DNA of 64,000 bases from Diatrype stigma (lineage: Eukaryota > Ascomycota > Sordariomycetes > Xylariales > Diatrypaceae). Both the position numbers and the translations under genes were made by a program. Below are positions 21,048 to 32,063 of this stretch, one piece after another (position 1 is the first letter of the stretch; each line of letters begins with the position of its first letter). Below the pieces are notes generated by a model. The model did no database searches, had not been told where the DNA came from, and saw only the letters and a list, made by a program, of their open reading frames with translations. The stretch covers positions 1,302,001 to 1,366,000 of the forward strand of contig JAKJXP020000001.1 in assembly GCA_022225965.2 (NCBI GenBank). The letters are read 5' to 3'.

Positions 21048-24000
21048 GTTGTCGAAGGTTGTGTTTTTGAGTGAGGGTCTTTGAAAATGGCTGGATGAAC
21101 GAATGATCTGGCCTACGGGTAGAGGAATAGGTATGAGGACTTGGTTTGTTTTTTAATGCGTGGAGGATGGGGGAGAAGGCAGAAAAACAGGTTTTCCACC
21201 AGCTGGGCCGTCCCCTGGGTTTTTATCTACATGCATCCATGTTGATTGATCTGATGGGTAGCTTGGTAACTCGTAAAGGTCCTTCCGCCCAATGCCGGCC
21301 CCGTGGGCTCCCTCATGGCTGTCCACCCTGCCCTATCTTGCCTATAACAGGGCAAGTACGGGGTCGACGAGGCAGGACTGCTGCAAGCCACAATGCTTGA
21401 CGACCAACTAGACCTATGTAGACCAACCCTACACCACGTCCAGGCCCTTGTCGTCGTATTCCAATTAATCCCGGGGGTGATAGGGTGTCGCGTCATGCAG
21501 TACGCCGCAGCCAGCTATCTCAGAACGACCCATAATGGCCATATGTGGCAGTGTGGGTCTCTTCCCGGCTCAGAGATGCCGTGACTTACTGGGTGAGTTT
21601 TAAGTAGTTGACTTACACCACGTTGTTCCCCCCAAACTCGCACCTTTTGGCTGTTAGTTACCCAATGTTGCTGTCCCCTCTAATAACTTGCCTCGAGCTC
21701 CTTGTAACTCACAGGTACCTCTGCATTTCGTCGAATCACCTTTCTAGATCGGGTTTCATGTGTGGGCGGGAACATGCCAGCTGAACCCCACCCCAAAAGC
21801 GCTTGGTTCTGCACTGCACTTACGTGGCTCGCAGTGGGCAGACTGGCAGAGTGGCCGATCCAATCCAGCCCACCACCTGCAGCCCACCAACGCAAATCCG
21901 GCTCGTCGGTCGGAGATGTCGCCGGCTTCGGCCCAAGGGTGCTGTGAACGCTTGCGCTTATTAAGTACCTACATACACTGGACAGCCTTATAGAAATGCT
22001 GCCTGTCATTATTATCCCTAACTAGAAGTCTGAAGAAAGGCTTTCGCTTTGTTTCGAGAAGAATCGTATTCAATCGCCAATTAATCCGTCCTAAACACAC
22101 CCCCTCCTGCTTACTACCTAGTAAATTGATTGTCTCCAAATCGCGATGAGGCGCTTATCCCAATACCATTGGTTCGCCCGACCCATGAAACATTAGGTAA
22201 ATTGTTGGAACTTCGGATTATCTACCCTCTAGTAAACGATCACTTCGGAAAGACGGCAGTTGGGCCTCCTCGTGGCTCCTTACCGCCTCTTCCAGAGTTA
22301 CATATTATCTGGTACCTGCCAGCTCTTTTCTAAGATCGAGAACGGCTTACGCAGAGCACAAGACAGGTTACTATTGCCACACATGGAGCTTTAGGTATAG
22401 GTCAGCGGCTGCTCCACGCTACCGATGTTGCTGCGCCACGATGTACCATCCTCATAAGGTATCATCCGCGCCTGGGTATTAATGACGCGCATGGACCAAA
22501 CACGGCCTTCCAGCCCCAAGTATGGTTCGGCCAATATCGTCGGTGACTAATAATGGAAGACCGTATCTGAGGACGCAATCTCCAGACTCATAGGTAACCA
22601 GAGGGGTCATTAAGTTGTTTAATTAGAATTAAGAGACGATGCTCATCTCAGCGGAAGGCCATGGTTGATGAAGACGCTTAACATCATACACGAAAGTGTC
22701 CCAAAGCCCCCTCAAATGCCTCCTGTTGCTGTAAAATGGGTTTTATGTGATAGAATTCCAATCATGGACACTGTTCTATCTTATGCGTATGGCTCGACGT
22801 TTCTGAACACGTGCCCAGGCTTTTTTTATACCTTGATACAACACGTAGGAACATCACAACCAAGTCTCTCGAGAAAGTATGGGCATAGCGGCATCAATAT
22901 CAAACGCCGTGGGACGGAGGAAGGGCCTATAGCGAGTGTATCAGGAGGACACTTTCTCGCAGCTGCCAGCTCACCACCCATTCAACGGTCTAGGAAGAAT
23001 AATGAACTAAGTCTTGCGGGTAAAGAGGAATAAAGCTCCGTTCCATCATGTGGTGGACTGTGTCACGATCATAATTATAATCCTGCCTCTCAAATGTAAG
23101 TACATAGAGTTATATAGGGTCAAGTCTTATTGAGGTTATTGTGACGCCTATAGCTTACAAGCAGTTTGGGAATCAATCCAAGGGCCAAGGCACTACCTGG
23201 CTTACGTAGTCCTTGAGACTGGCTGGTTTGTATGCTCCATAAAATACTACTGGTCATGCTATAAATAAGATATAATGGTAATAAAGGACTTTATAGTATC
23301 TTCCCAATATACCACGATCTGGAGTTTCGGGATTGTCAACTAAAGTATTGGGTGGGTGGCCATGGACAATGGAAAGCTCGGCTTCGACTCTCTGACTATG
23401 GAGGTTATTTTCTGTTTACCGTGGTTCTTAACAACGACATGATAAAGGTGCTTAAAAGGGGTCTCGTGATGCATCATATGCGTATATAACCTGATCATTG
23501 TATCCTCTAAGTACGATCTTTTTATCGTCCGAACTTAACCACCCTCATCGTCACGAAGGAAACCACGTATCAAGTACCCCGATCTATTATTCCATCCCGA
23601 TCATTACCTCCCCGTCGCTATCAGGAACGACTCAGTAACACTCTATATTGACTATCAAGTCACATCAACCATGGGATGCCGTAGAGACATAGGCTACGCC
23701 GTGAAAAACCTGAAGAAGCACCGTTACTGCTCCCCTGTGAGTGTTCGAGCACGGAAAGACCGACAGTGGCCTCGAGCCATGATGATCGCACTTGGGTATG
23801 CGTGTCTAAGAGAGCCCAACAAGCGCCAAGTACAGGTTGCTAGCTGAAGGGAAGACAGTCACGGGGCGTCGTATCTAGGACTTTCCACTCTAACTTCATA
23901 GGACTGACAGTTTTACTGATAAGTTCGTTTCGGCTCAGCTTATTGTCAGCCTGGGGTATAAGTATTAATATATAATAACCAAGAAATGACTCCTGGCTGA

Positions 24001-24619
24001 AGTATCACAAGTAATGGACGGATGTGAATGTAGCTATCATAGCCGGGCCTTCAGAGATCTCGAGATGAAGAAACTAGAGGGTGCTGTAGAGAAAGTCCCG
24101 TTAAGACACGGGAATAATAGGCAAAATTCCTGAAGATATCGTGCTCTTGTCTGACAGGCTAGGTAGTGGCACTTTGTCATCGATTTATGATTTCCACTTC
24201 CGTGTTTGTACGTTGGCTATGTGTCTCGAGTGCCATGGTGATGAAGGTATTGGTGAATACCTTTGACCAATCATTATCAGGATCTTCGCCTAGGCCTCTG
24301 CACATATGTCCAATATCGATTTCTAAGTATTATATTGTAATCAAGCTATCGTGGGATATATATATATACGAGGGTATCATCTCTACTACACCCCTGAACA
24401 AGTCATAACAAGCAACCGATCTAACCTTGCCAACCTCTCTCTCACAACCATCGGACAGATGGTCTCCAAGCCTTGTAACTGTGAAACCCTTTCCCTGTTC
24501 GTAGCTCATGCGCAGCTCCTTTCCAATTCTAATCATACGCTACCAAAAAACGAGCCAAAAAAATACCCGATCAACTATCTCGTCAAGCAAGCAAGGGGTC
24601 CAATCAATCGATCGACCAA
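21048..24619. other. long AT-richer spacer, mostly without genes
   Basis: About 3.6 kb separate two leftward genes. The left 200 bp should carry the promoter of the small Cys-rich gene. From about 22000 to 24600 the sequence is noticeably richer in A/T, with many stops in all frames. I see no transposase, reverse transcriptase or terminal repeats. One short ORF with a good start context is listed at 23671-23847. Confidence 0.5.
23671..23847 (+). CDS. possible short gene, 58 residues, unidentified
   Basis: The ATG sits in a strong fungal start context (catcaaccatggg). It is preceded by a TATATAA-like box about 190 bp upstream and a C/T/A-rich leader with few ATGs. The frame starts MGCRRDIGYAVKNLKKHRYC and ends at TGA. 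A GTGAGT sequence directly after codon 22 could be an intron donor, so the true protein may differ downstream. There is no recognisable family. It is listed because the promoter-like layout is unusual in this otherwise empty stretch; it could be chance. Confidence 0.25.
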   Translation: MGCRRDIGYAVKNLKKHRYCSPVSVRARKDRQWPRAMMIALGYACLREPNKRQVQVAS

Positions 24620-25610
24620 TCAATAATGAGACCGGTTATCGAGCTCGTACGAGCCCGGGGCCTGCGTCGCCGGCACCGGCTGGCTGTAGGCGTACGGGGA
24701 CGCCATGGGCGACTTGTACTCGGTGCCCTGGTGGGGCTGGGCGTGGTAGTAGCCGGGCTCGTTTCCGTAGGTCGGGACGGGCCCGTCGTACGTGATGGGG
24801 TGCCCCTCCTCCACCACCACGTGGCCGCCGTTGGCCGGGTTCACCGCCGGCGCGTAGTTGCCGCCGCGCAGGGTGCCGCGGCGCTTGCGGTGCACGAGGG
24901 TCGCGCCGTAGACGAGCTGGAGGACGGACGTGCCGCTGTGTGGAGAGATCGGATCAGTAACTACGAAGAAACCTCGTCTTGTTGTTGTTGACATCCAGAG
25001 GCAGGGGGGAGGATAGAGGGGCATGGGAGTGGAGCAAGATAAAAAAAAAAAAAAACGTACGCTAGGATGGCACTAAGAATGATGGCGAGCACGGACACCG
25101 CGATCAGGTTCAGGATGAAGATGATGCACCAGATGAGCGTCTTGACGCACGCGGACGAGAGGTAGAGCGCGGGCTGCATGCGTCTGCGCCCGATGAGGAC
25201 CATCTCCACGATGTCGAGGACTATCGTCACGGCGGTGATGGCGATCTGGACACCGGCCGCGGTACTGTTTATTTCATGACCAATCAAAAGAGTCTCCCGT
25301 TAGCTTCTTTTTTCATGTCTTCTTCAATCAATCTCTTCGCATCTCATTTCATTCTTTCATCCGTGTTGCATTTTTTTTTGTCCTCCCACTGCTGCCGAGA
25401 GACACCATCATAGGTTATCTGGAACCAACCAACCGAACGAACGTACGTGAAGAGACCCGAGTAGCCATGGAGATACTGCTGGTAGTCGCCATCGTTTACA
25501 ATCGACATGACGAAGGCGGACGCCGCGATCATGATCAGGCAGATGATGATCTGGAGGATCCAAGCGGGGAGGTTGATGCTCTTGCGGTACGGGTAGTTGA
25601 AGATCGCCAT
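24620..25610 (-). CDS. four-span membrane protein (MARVEL-like topology)
   Basis: The exons are 25610-25447, 25264-25061 and 24935-24620, with introns of 182 and 125 bp. The phases (2 and 2) match and the product is 227 residues. It begins MAIFNYPYRKSINLPAW. Four hydrophobic segments are predicted: about 15-38, 57-80, 95-115 and 117-140, the last two almost continuous across the second splice junction (LSAILA then GTSVLQLVYG). A basic HRKRRG stop-transfer follows, then a cytosolic-looking Pro/Tyr/Gly-rich tail of about 80 residues. Short loops and four helices resemble MARVEL-type and tetraspan membrane-organising proteins, but I see no diagnostic motif. The second intron contains a 15-base A run on the plus strand. 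A plasma membrane or endomembrane role is inference. Confidence 0.8.
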
Positions 25611-26956
25611 GTTGGGCGGTAGGTAGCGGGCGCGCGACGAAGGGACCGATTTTTATTAAGAGACTGTCCTTCTATTCCGTTCCTCTTCTATTCTTCTTCT
25701 TCTCCTCTCAGTCTAGGTATCGCACCACAGCTCTTCGTGATGTCTAGTGGACGTTCAATTTCGCGCGAAGGGTGTGCAGAGAGAACCGACGTTCTGGGTA
25801 GGCTGCCGACATGTGAAGAGGAGGAAAGGAACAATCGGGGAGAGACAGAGCAAAGCGCGGGAAACTCTCGTATTTTATTAATCAACAGACTCGTAGTATT
25901 ATATCATAAACAAGCGAACCAGCAACGCCCATTGACCGCACCCACCAAGACCGGGAACTATCGTATACTAGGCACCCGGCTGTGTCAAGGCAACGAAGTG
26001 GTGCCGTCACATAAGGTGAGCGTAGGGCCGGCACTACTTTACGTAGAAGGCTGAGCCCAAGACGCGCTAACTACATAGCACGCGTTAGCTAGACGTGGAG
26101 GACTGGGCGAAGCGGCGCTCTCTGGCTGCTTTCTGGTCCGTTCGTCGACGATCGTTCAGCTGGGTGGACACCCGGCGTCTTGGCGACGGGCCTCTACTTC
26201 TAAAGATGGGGGTGTCCGGGTGTTAAGAAGAGCCAGCGGCCGCACCCGTCATCTTAAGATCTGCGATTCTGGGTCTGTCCTTCTCGTGAAAGGTCCCCAG
26301 TCAGGATAACGTTATGGCACGAAGTATGACATGGCAACTATAGCAAGTTCTAAGTCAAGTGTGAAGCTTCTAGGAGCACAGCTTTGCTTTGGTATCATCA
26401 CTGATCATTACCGCACAAGCATACCCCGAGAACTTCATGAAAAAAATATAGCGCCCGTGGCCAGGACAGCGGAAGGGGCGAAGTCAGCCAATGGGTTCAG
26501 CTCGGATGTCAGTCAGCCTAACCGGGTCTTCTTGGCGACCTAGTCGCTACAGTAGTACAGCCACAGCTTAATTAGACCTGCGAATAGGCTCGTTCGTAAG
26601 ATATATTAGGCCAAGTGTGTGCAACGATGTATGTACTATACCTAGGTATGTATATGCGCAGCACCTCAGGGTCCCAGATCGACAAGTAGTTTATTCAAGA
26701 AAGGAAAACCACCTGCACCGCCCTCGCCTAAAATACCTGGTCCTCCAGCCATGACATATATTATGCCATATGATTGTTCTATCTATAATTATCGTCATGA
26801 TCATCGTAGCCAGCCCAGCTTGTGGGTGGATGTGTGTATGCATGTACCTTTATGCATGGCTGCCTGAGTGTAACTGTGGTTGAACACGCTCGTCTGTATG
26901 TGACCAGTGTCAGGAAGTCAGTTTTTCAGGGCTTTTCGTTCCTTTGCTATCCATCG
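25611..26956. other. spacer between two leftward genes
   Basis: No gene is seen. The left part is the presumed promoter and 5' UTR of the gene starting at 25610, with a T/C-rich stretch at 25655-25710. A CCTAGGTA octamer occurs at 26641-26648. Confidence 0.5.
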
Positions 26957-29442
26957 TTATCTGCCCTCGAGAGCAGCAGCAGCGCGCTCGAGGAAGGCAT
27001 TGAAGTCCTTGATCTGTCTGAGGTTTCCGCCCCCGCCATTAGCGCTCGCCTCGTCGGCGACCCTCGACACCAGGAGCTCCAGGTTCGCCAACTCGGCCGC
27101 TTTCTTCTCCTTGGGGCCCAGATCCGGCGCGGACCGGCCGTTGTCGACCGCTAGTTCGATGTCGTGCATAGCGGATGAGAGACCCAGTAGATGCTAGATA
27201 GAAACAGAATGCATAGGTTAACAATAAGCCCGGGCGCAATTTTAGTTGGCAGAGACAGACCAAACGTACCAATGACTCTTTGTTCTCCCTCTCATGCTTA
27301 ATCCTAACCGCGTCCATCCTTAAGGCTACTTGCTCCCTCTCAGCACGGATGCGTAGGATCTCGGAGCGGAGCGCGAGCTTCTCCTTCTGCACCGATCGCA
27401 CCCGTTTCTTAAGAGCGTGCATCGTGTCCAGGGCGATGGTCTATACGTCGTCGTCGTGAGTTAGCAGGTGCATCCCATTCCTATCCTCCATTATCCATTA
27501 TCGCAGTAAAGAGTAAAGATGAGGGGTGAGGACACGGGGGGGGTCTCACGTGTTCTAAGAGGCGGGTTCGCAACTCCTCCTGAAAGGCCTCAAGTGCTCG
27601 GAGCTTCGTCCTATACTCCTTTCTCGTGGCGGAATCCGCCGCCTGCGCAGTCGCCTTCTGCAGCGTCTCCAGGTTTGACTCGATGACCTCGTCGCACATC
27701 TGCGCGAGGACGTCGATGACGTTGGGGCCGCCGCGGTTGGCGAACGGGATGTCGTCGGCGCCGAGTATGTCCGCGTCGCTGTCGTTGTCATCTGCGTTCC
27801 GATGAGCCGGTTTAGTGTAGCGTTGCACGATGATCGGAATGGCTTCCCCGCCACCACCGCCGCCGCCTCGCCCTTCTGCTGCTGTAGACTTCCGTGGTTT
27901 CCGTTTCTGTTGCTGGGCCTTCTTCGGTTGCGCTTGCTTTGCCGGGCTCTCCTGCGGGCGTTGCTTCTGCCGCTTGTTCTTCTTCCGAGCGGGCTCGGCT
28001 GCACTGTCGGTGGCGGCTGGGGCTGGCTCTGCGTGTAGTTCGGGTGATTCTTCCCGCGCGGGACTTGCTGCCCGAGGTCGCTTACGACCTATCCGGCGCG
28101 CCGCTTCCTGTACGCCTATCTCCTCTGCCTGTTCCTCCTCTTCCTCTTCCTCTTGTTCCTCTTCGATAGGTTCAGGCCGCCCGCGTGGGAGCTTCTTCTT
28201 CTGCTTCTTCTGCGCCTTTGGCTGCGGCTTCCTGGCACTACTAGTGCCCGCAGCCAAGGGCGAAGAGAGCTCATCTATGTCTTCTTCCCCCAGCACAGTG
28301 CTGAGCGTGCTCCGTCTATCCTGGCTTCTGGTAGAACGCACAGACCCGCCGCTAGCGGCCGTGCTATCGCTCTTCCGTGGCGGCCGCCGCGCTGTGGTGG
28401 GTGATGAATCGCCAGCGGCCGCGTGGATCTCCGGACTCATCGCCGCCGTCCTAGTGCTGGTGCGCGTGGAACGCGCTGGTGGGCCGCCGTTCGTTGTCGT
28501 CGACACGCCGCTCGTCCTCGTCATCTTTCGCGCGAGAGGAGAAGACGTGGTGAATTCACCCGTGGCGGTGTTTTCCATTTCCATGACCGCCCTCTGCAAA
28601 ATGGCGCTCTGAGTTGCTGCATTGCTAAGCCTGATCCGCCGTCTATGCCCGCTCCCCGGGGCTTCGACCGGACTCTCGGTGACTTCCTCTACTATCCTAG
28701 GCCCTGCAGATCGTCTAGAAACGACCGGGCTGTGTGCCCCCGGCACAGGCACAGCCGCGGGCAGAGACTCCAACTCGTCATCATCTGGGGCTTCAATCTC
28801 TGCTTCTGCACCTCTGTCTGCTTGGAGTTGGGGAGATCCGAGTACATCTGCAACACTGGGAGCTCCTTCAGATAAACTATAGGGGTCTGGCCTAGGTGGG
28901 TTGAGCCGCGCCGAGGATCTTGAAGCGCTTGAGCGTACTTGTGAGCTTGCTGAGGGCGGTTGGGCAGGCGGAGGCGGAGGCGGGGCTGGGCTCGGTTGGG
29001 CTTTAGACGCACTTAAGCGTGCTGAAGCTCTTGATGCACTTGAGCTTTGCTCTAAGTTTGACGGAGCTGGATCCGGGGCCGGGGCTGGGGCCGGAACCGG
29101 CGTTGAAGTTGGAGCGGCCTCGGGTTCTTCGGGACTCAACCGCCGCCGCTTCGCAGAGGTGTTTGGTTCCGTTCGAATAGCAGGCTCGGGTGGGGATACT
29201 TCGGGCGACGCTTCAGCTACAGGAAGAATAAACCCAAATGAAACATCGGCGACTTCGTGGCGTCTAAATATCGCATCGTGATTGTCAGCATTGGCGCTTT
29301 CACTGTAAGTGACATGAGGTCATACCCTGCCCCACGCATGCGCTGCTGCATGCGCTCTTCGCGACCTGGGGATATAGTCAGCACATCGAGGTCGCATTGA
29401 GGTAGAGAATATTACACCCGATATGAACATACTAGTAGCCAT
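26957..29442 (-). CDS. AME1: AME1/CENP-U-like inner-kinetochore protein with AT-hook
   Basis: The exons are 29442-29433 (only 10 nt), 29365-29326 (40 nt), 29263-27550, 27440-27270 and 27193-26957. The introns are 67, 62, 109 and 76 bp; every phase closes, giving 723 residues. The spliced N-terminus reads MATSREERMQQRMRGAGRHE, and its R-x-RG core resembles the start of yeast Ame1 that binds the Mis12 complex (from memory). A long disordered Pro/Ser/Thr-rich region follows, with an AT-hook-like PRGRP at about 376-380 beside a poly-Glu run and several KR-rich stretches. The ordered C-terminus (about 515-723) is coiled coil, including VIDVLAQMCDEVIESNLETL and ERENKESLHLLGLSSAMHDI. In the family this part pairs with Okp1/CENP-Q in the COMA complex. 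The assignment rests on architecture and remembered family resemblance, so homologous alternatives remain possible. Confidence 0.72.
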
Positions 29443-32063
29443 TGCAGCCTACGATTATCAGGAGTCACCGAATAGTACAGGAATTTGGCAGTCTCGCAGA
29501 GGCTGCACATTTGATGAACCCAGACGCGTCGAGACGCGACGTTAGTTAATAGTTAATTGCCAGCTTGCAGGTGTCCAGGCACAGGTGGTGCAGGCCCGCG
29601 CTGATGGACTGCCCCCTCCAGGTGTGGGCTGACAGGCTGCAGATGGCAGCTATCATAGCAGCTGGCAATCGATAAGATCCACTGGGCATGGATAGCACGG
29701 GCACTCTCGGACTCGGCCGTAGATGGATCCACTCCAGCCCGGGATCCACAACTCCGATATTTTGACTACCTTATCTGATATAGGACGCCGACATCTGGTA
29801 CGGACCTCACTCGGCTCCGATCCAGAAATAGGATGGGCCAAACTCAAAAAGACATTGATCTCTGCAGTTTGGTGGAATTACTGCAGATATAATATACGTG
29901 TATCTATCTGTTGCTGTAGTTACCTGGAGCAACAATGGGAAGCTAGACAATAGGAGCACCTACATATTGTAGGGATGGTGGCAGCCCCGGGCTACCATAG
30001 ACTCTGTGGATGAGTAGTTAGCAGTTATCTATCAGATCCTTGTTTTCCTTCTCTTCTCTCCCAAGTTATCATTAGACGCTTTCCTCGAAATGTTGATGAC
30101 TGAGCTGTCTTCTGTCAGTGCCATGATAGTAGCCCCAGCTTCAACTTGGTATTGGAATAGAGGGTAAACCAGAATCCATTAAAAAAAATCCAAGCCAAAG
30201 TCAATTCAGGTTCATAATGCTCTGAATCGTACCTCTAGCAGGTACCTACCACCATAGTTACCTTATAGGAGCTAATCAAGAGGCCATTTATCTCCCCGGT
30301 ATTCACGAAACACTCTACTTGGGAGTAATTGCCAGATAGTTTGTATAATTTGTAGCCTTGATAGCAGATATAGTAGAATTTGGTTGTTTCTAACGTAGAT
30401 ACCCTGATAAATCGATATTCACCCATGCTCACGTCGAATTCTTCCCGGTCTTGTCATCCAAGACTCCAGGTACATGCTACGTCTTGTTGATCCGAGGCCA
30501 GTGTACCATTACTACCGTGGCATTGTCCTCTCCAGCCCATACATTTAGCTCTCAGGCATCTAGTATTGTTGGACAAGGTATACATGTAGTTCGTACCTAA
30601 CAACTGCTCTCAGCTACAGATGTAACCAGAGTTCGTGCCGGTATCTAGGTCCTATCGTTCAGGTAAGCAAATACATGTGACAACGACAACACGTCTTTCT
30701 TGCCGTATCCGACGAGTCCATCATGCTCAATCTGCACCAAGTAGCACCTAATCTATTTCTAGTCGTTAACCTCAACACTACCCAGGTACCTAGGTAGACC
30801 TGTAGCAACCCAGCAGACGAACAACCAAGGCCCCCTCTGGCGACCTGCCTAGGTGACCTCCGCCAACTAAACATTGACCTACCCCGTCGACTTGGAAACG
30901 ACCTGGCCCTTAAAGCTCTGCCTAGTGCACCGTACATTCACTTACCTGTGTATGAACATTACTGCCATGCGTGTGCCCCAGGCGACGAACTTCCCCCCAC
31001 TTGCATACACAGGACGCGCCGCACTCACCTTATCTACCTACCTTCCATCCAGGTACTGAAGTACACCACCCTTCCTTACCACTGCTCGAGGTACAACAAC
31101 CGACTCGACTAAACCGACGCAACTCTTCCATCCCTTCCTCTTTCCACCCATCTTCCTTTCTAAACACTTTCTTCCCATCCTTCTACACTACAGCCCGACG
31201 CGCTTTCCGACTCTATACCAGACTGGATCGTACACCTTTATCCCAAATCAACAGACACGCCACCGAATCGGCTTCTACTGTATCTTCGCAGCCAGCCAAT
31301 TGAAGATACTTGCTGAATGGTAACCAATATTCTGAACTACTCATAGGTCCCTCTGAAGCCAGAAGGGTACTTAGGCAGACAGACCGGTATCCTCGTCATT
31401 GCCATCTGCCGTCTAGCAGTCCGCTAGAAAGAGAATCTCTTTGCAATCACCCCAGTCATACAATACAACTTCTCTACCTACATCCTCTATCATCCCTATG
31501 CGTCGATCACTGCGTCGATCAGGATTGAGCGATACTTGATACTTGATCTCAATCCGACTTGGCACCACCAGACACCCATTGAATCTCGTCGGTGTACGCA
31601 CCATACAGAACAGCAGCATCCGTCGTACATCCTACTCACCACTTTACTACCTCAAAGGTGAGCTCTTCCCATAGAGATACCATGCTGTGAACTCCGCTGC
31701 AGGTCTTGACTGAATGAATAACAAAACCTCCCACAATGAGCCCAATCATCGCTTTCATAACACGAGACTTGTATTCTACACCGGAAGGAAGGAATGAAAC
31801 GTGAATACTGACTTGGAACATAGCAAGCTGCTTTTGTTCATCTTGCAAGATCCACGATACCGTCAAGTAGGCAACGACATACAGCCAAAGCCAAAGCAGG
31901 ACAATAGGGTCACCCGCTTGCTGTCATCTACACCAAGGCTGATCGTGTGTCTGTGATGATTCTTTCGTAGGTGACTCCCACGGGCACAGCCTAGGAGCCG
32001 AAGATAGAAGTGAAGCTAACCCTGTGCTGCTAGCCACTGATACTTGAATTCCATCTGTTCATC
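29443..32063. promoter_or_regulatory. divergent promoter region, 2.6 kb
   Basis: This separates the start codons of the AME1-like gene (leftward) and the gene at 32064 (rightward). No ORF has support. The right half (about 30930-31600) is strikingly C/T/A-rich on the plus strand with few G, as in long fungal 5' leaders. A CCTAGGTA octamer lies at 30789-30796, with a related CCTAGGTG at 30848. Confidence 0.5.

Noticed and set aside
22000..24600. AT-richer block suspected of being a repeat-induced-mutated transposon
   Set aside because: There are no terminal repeats, no transposase or reverse-transcriptase remnants, and no duplicated partner inside the window. By eye the AT bias is moderate.
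27802..28612. Plus-strand frames of up to 260 codons opposite the AME1-like gene
   Set aside because: They are Ser/Arg/Gly-rich shadows of the low-complexity coding region on the other strand.
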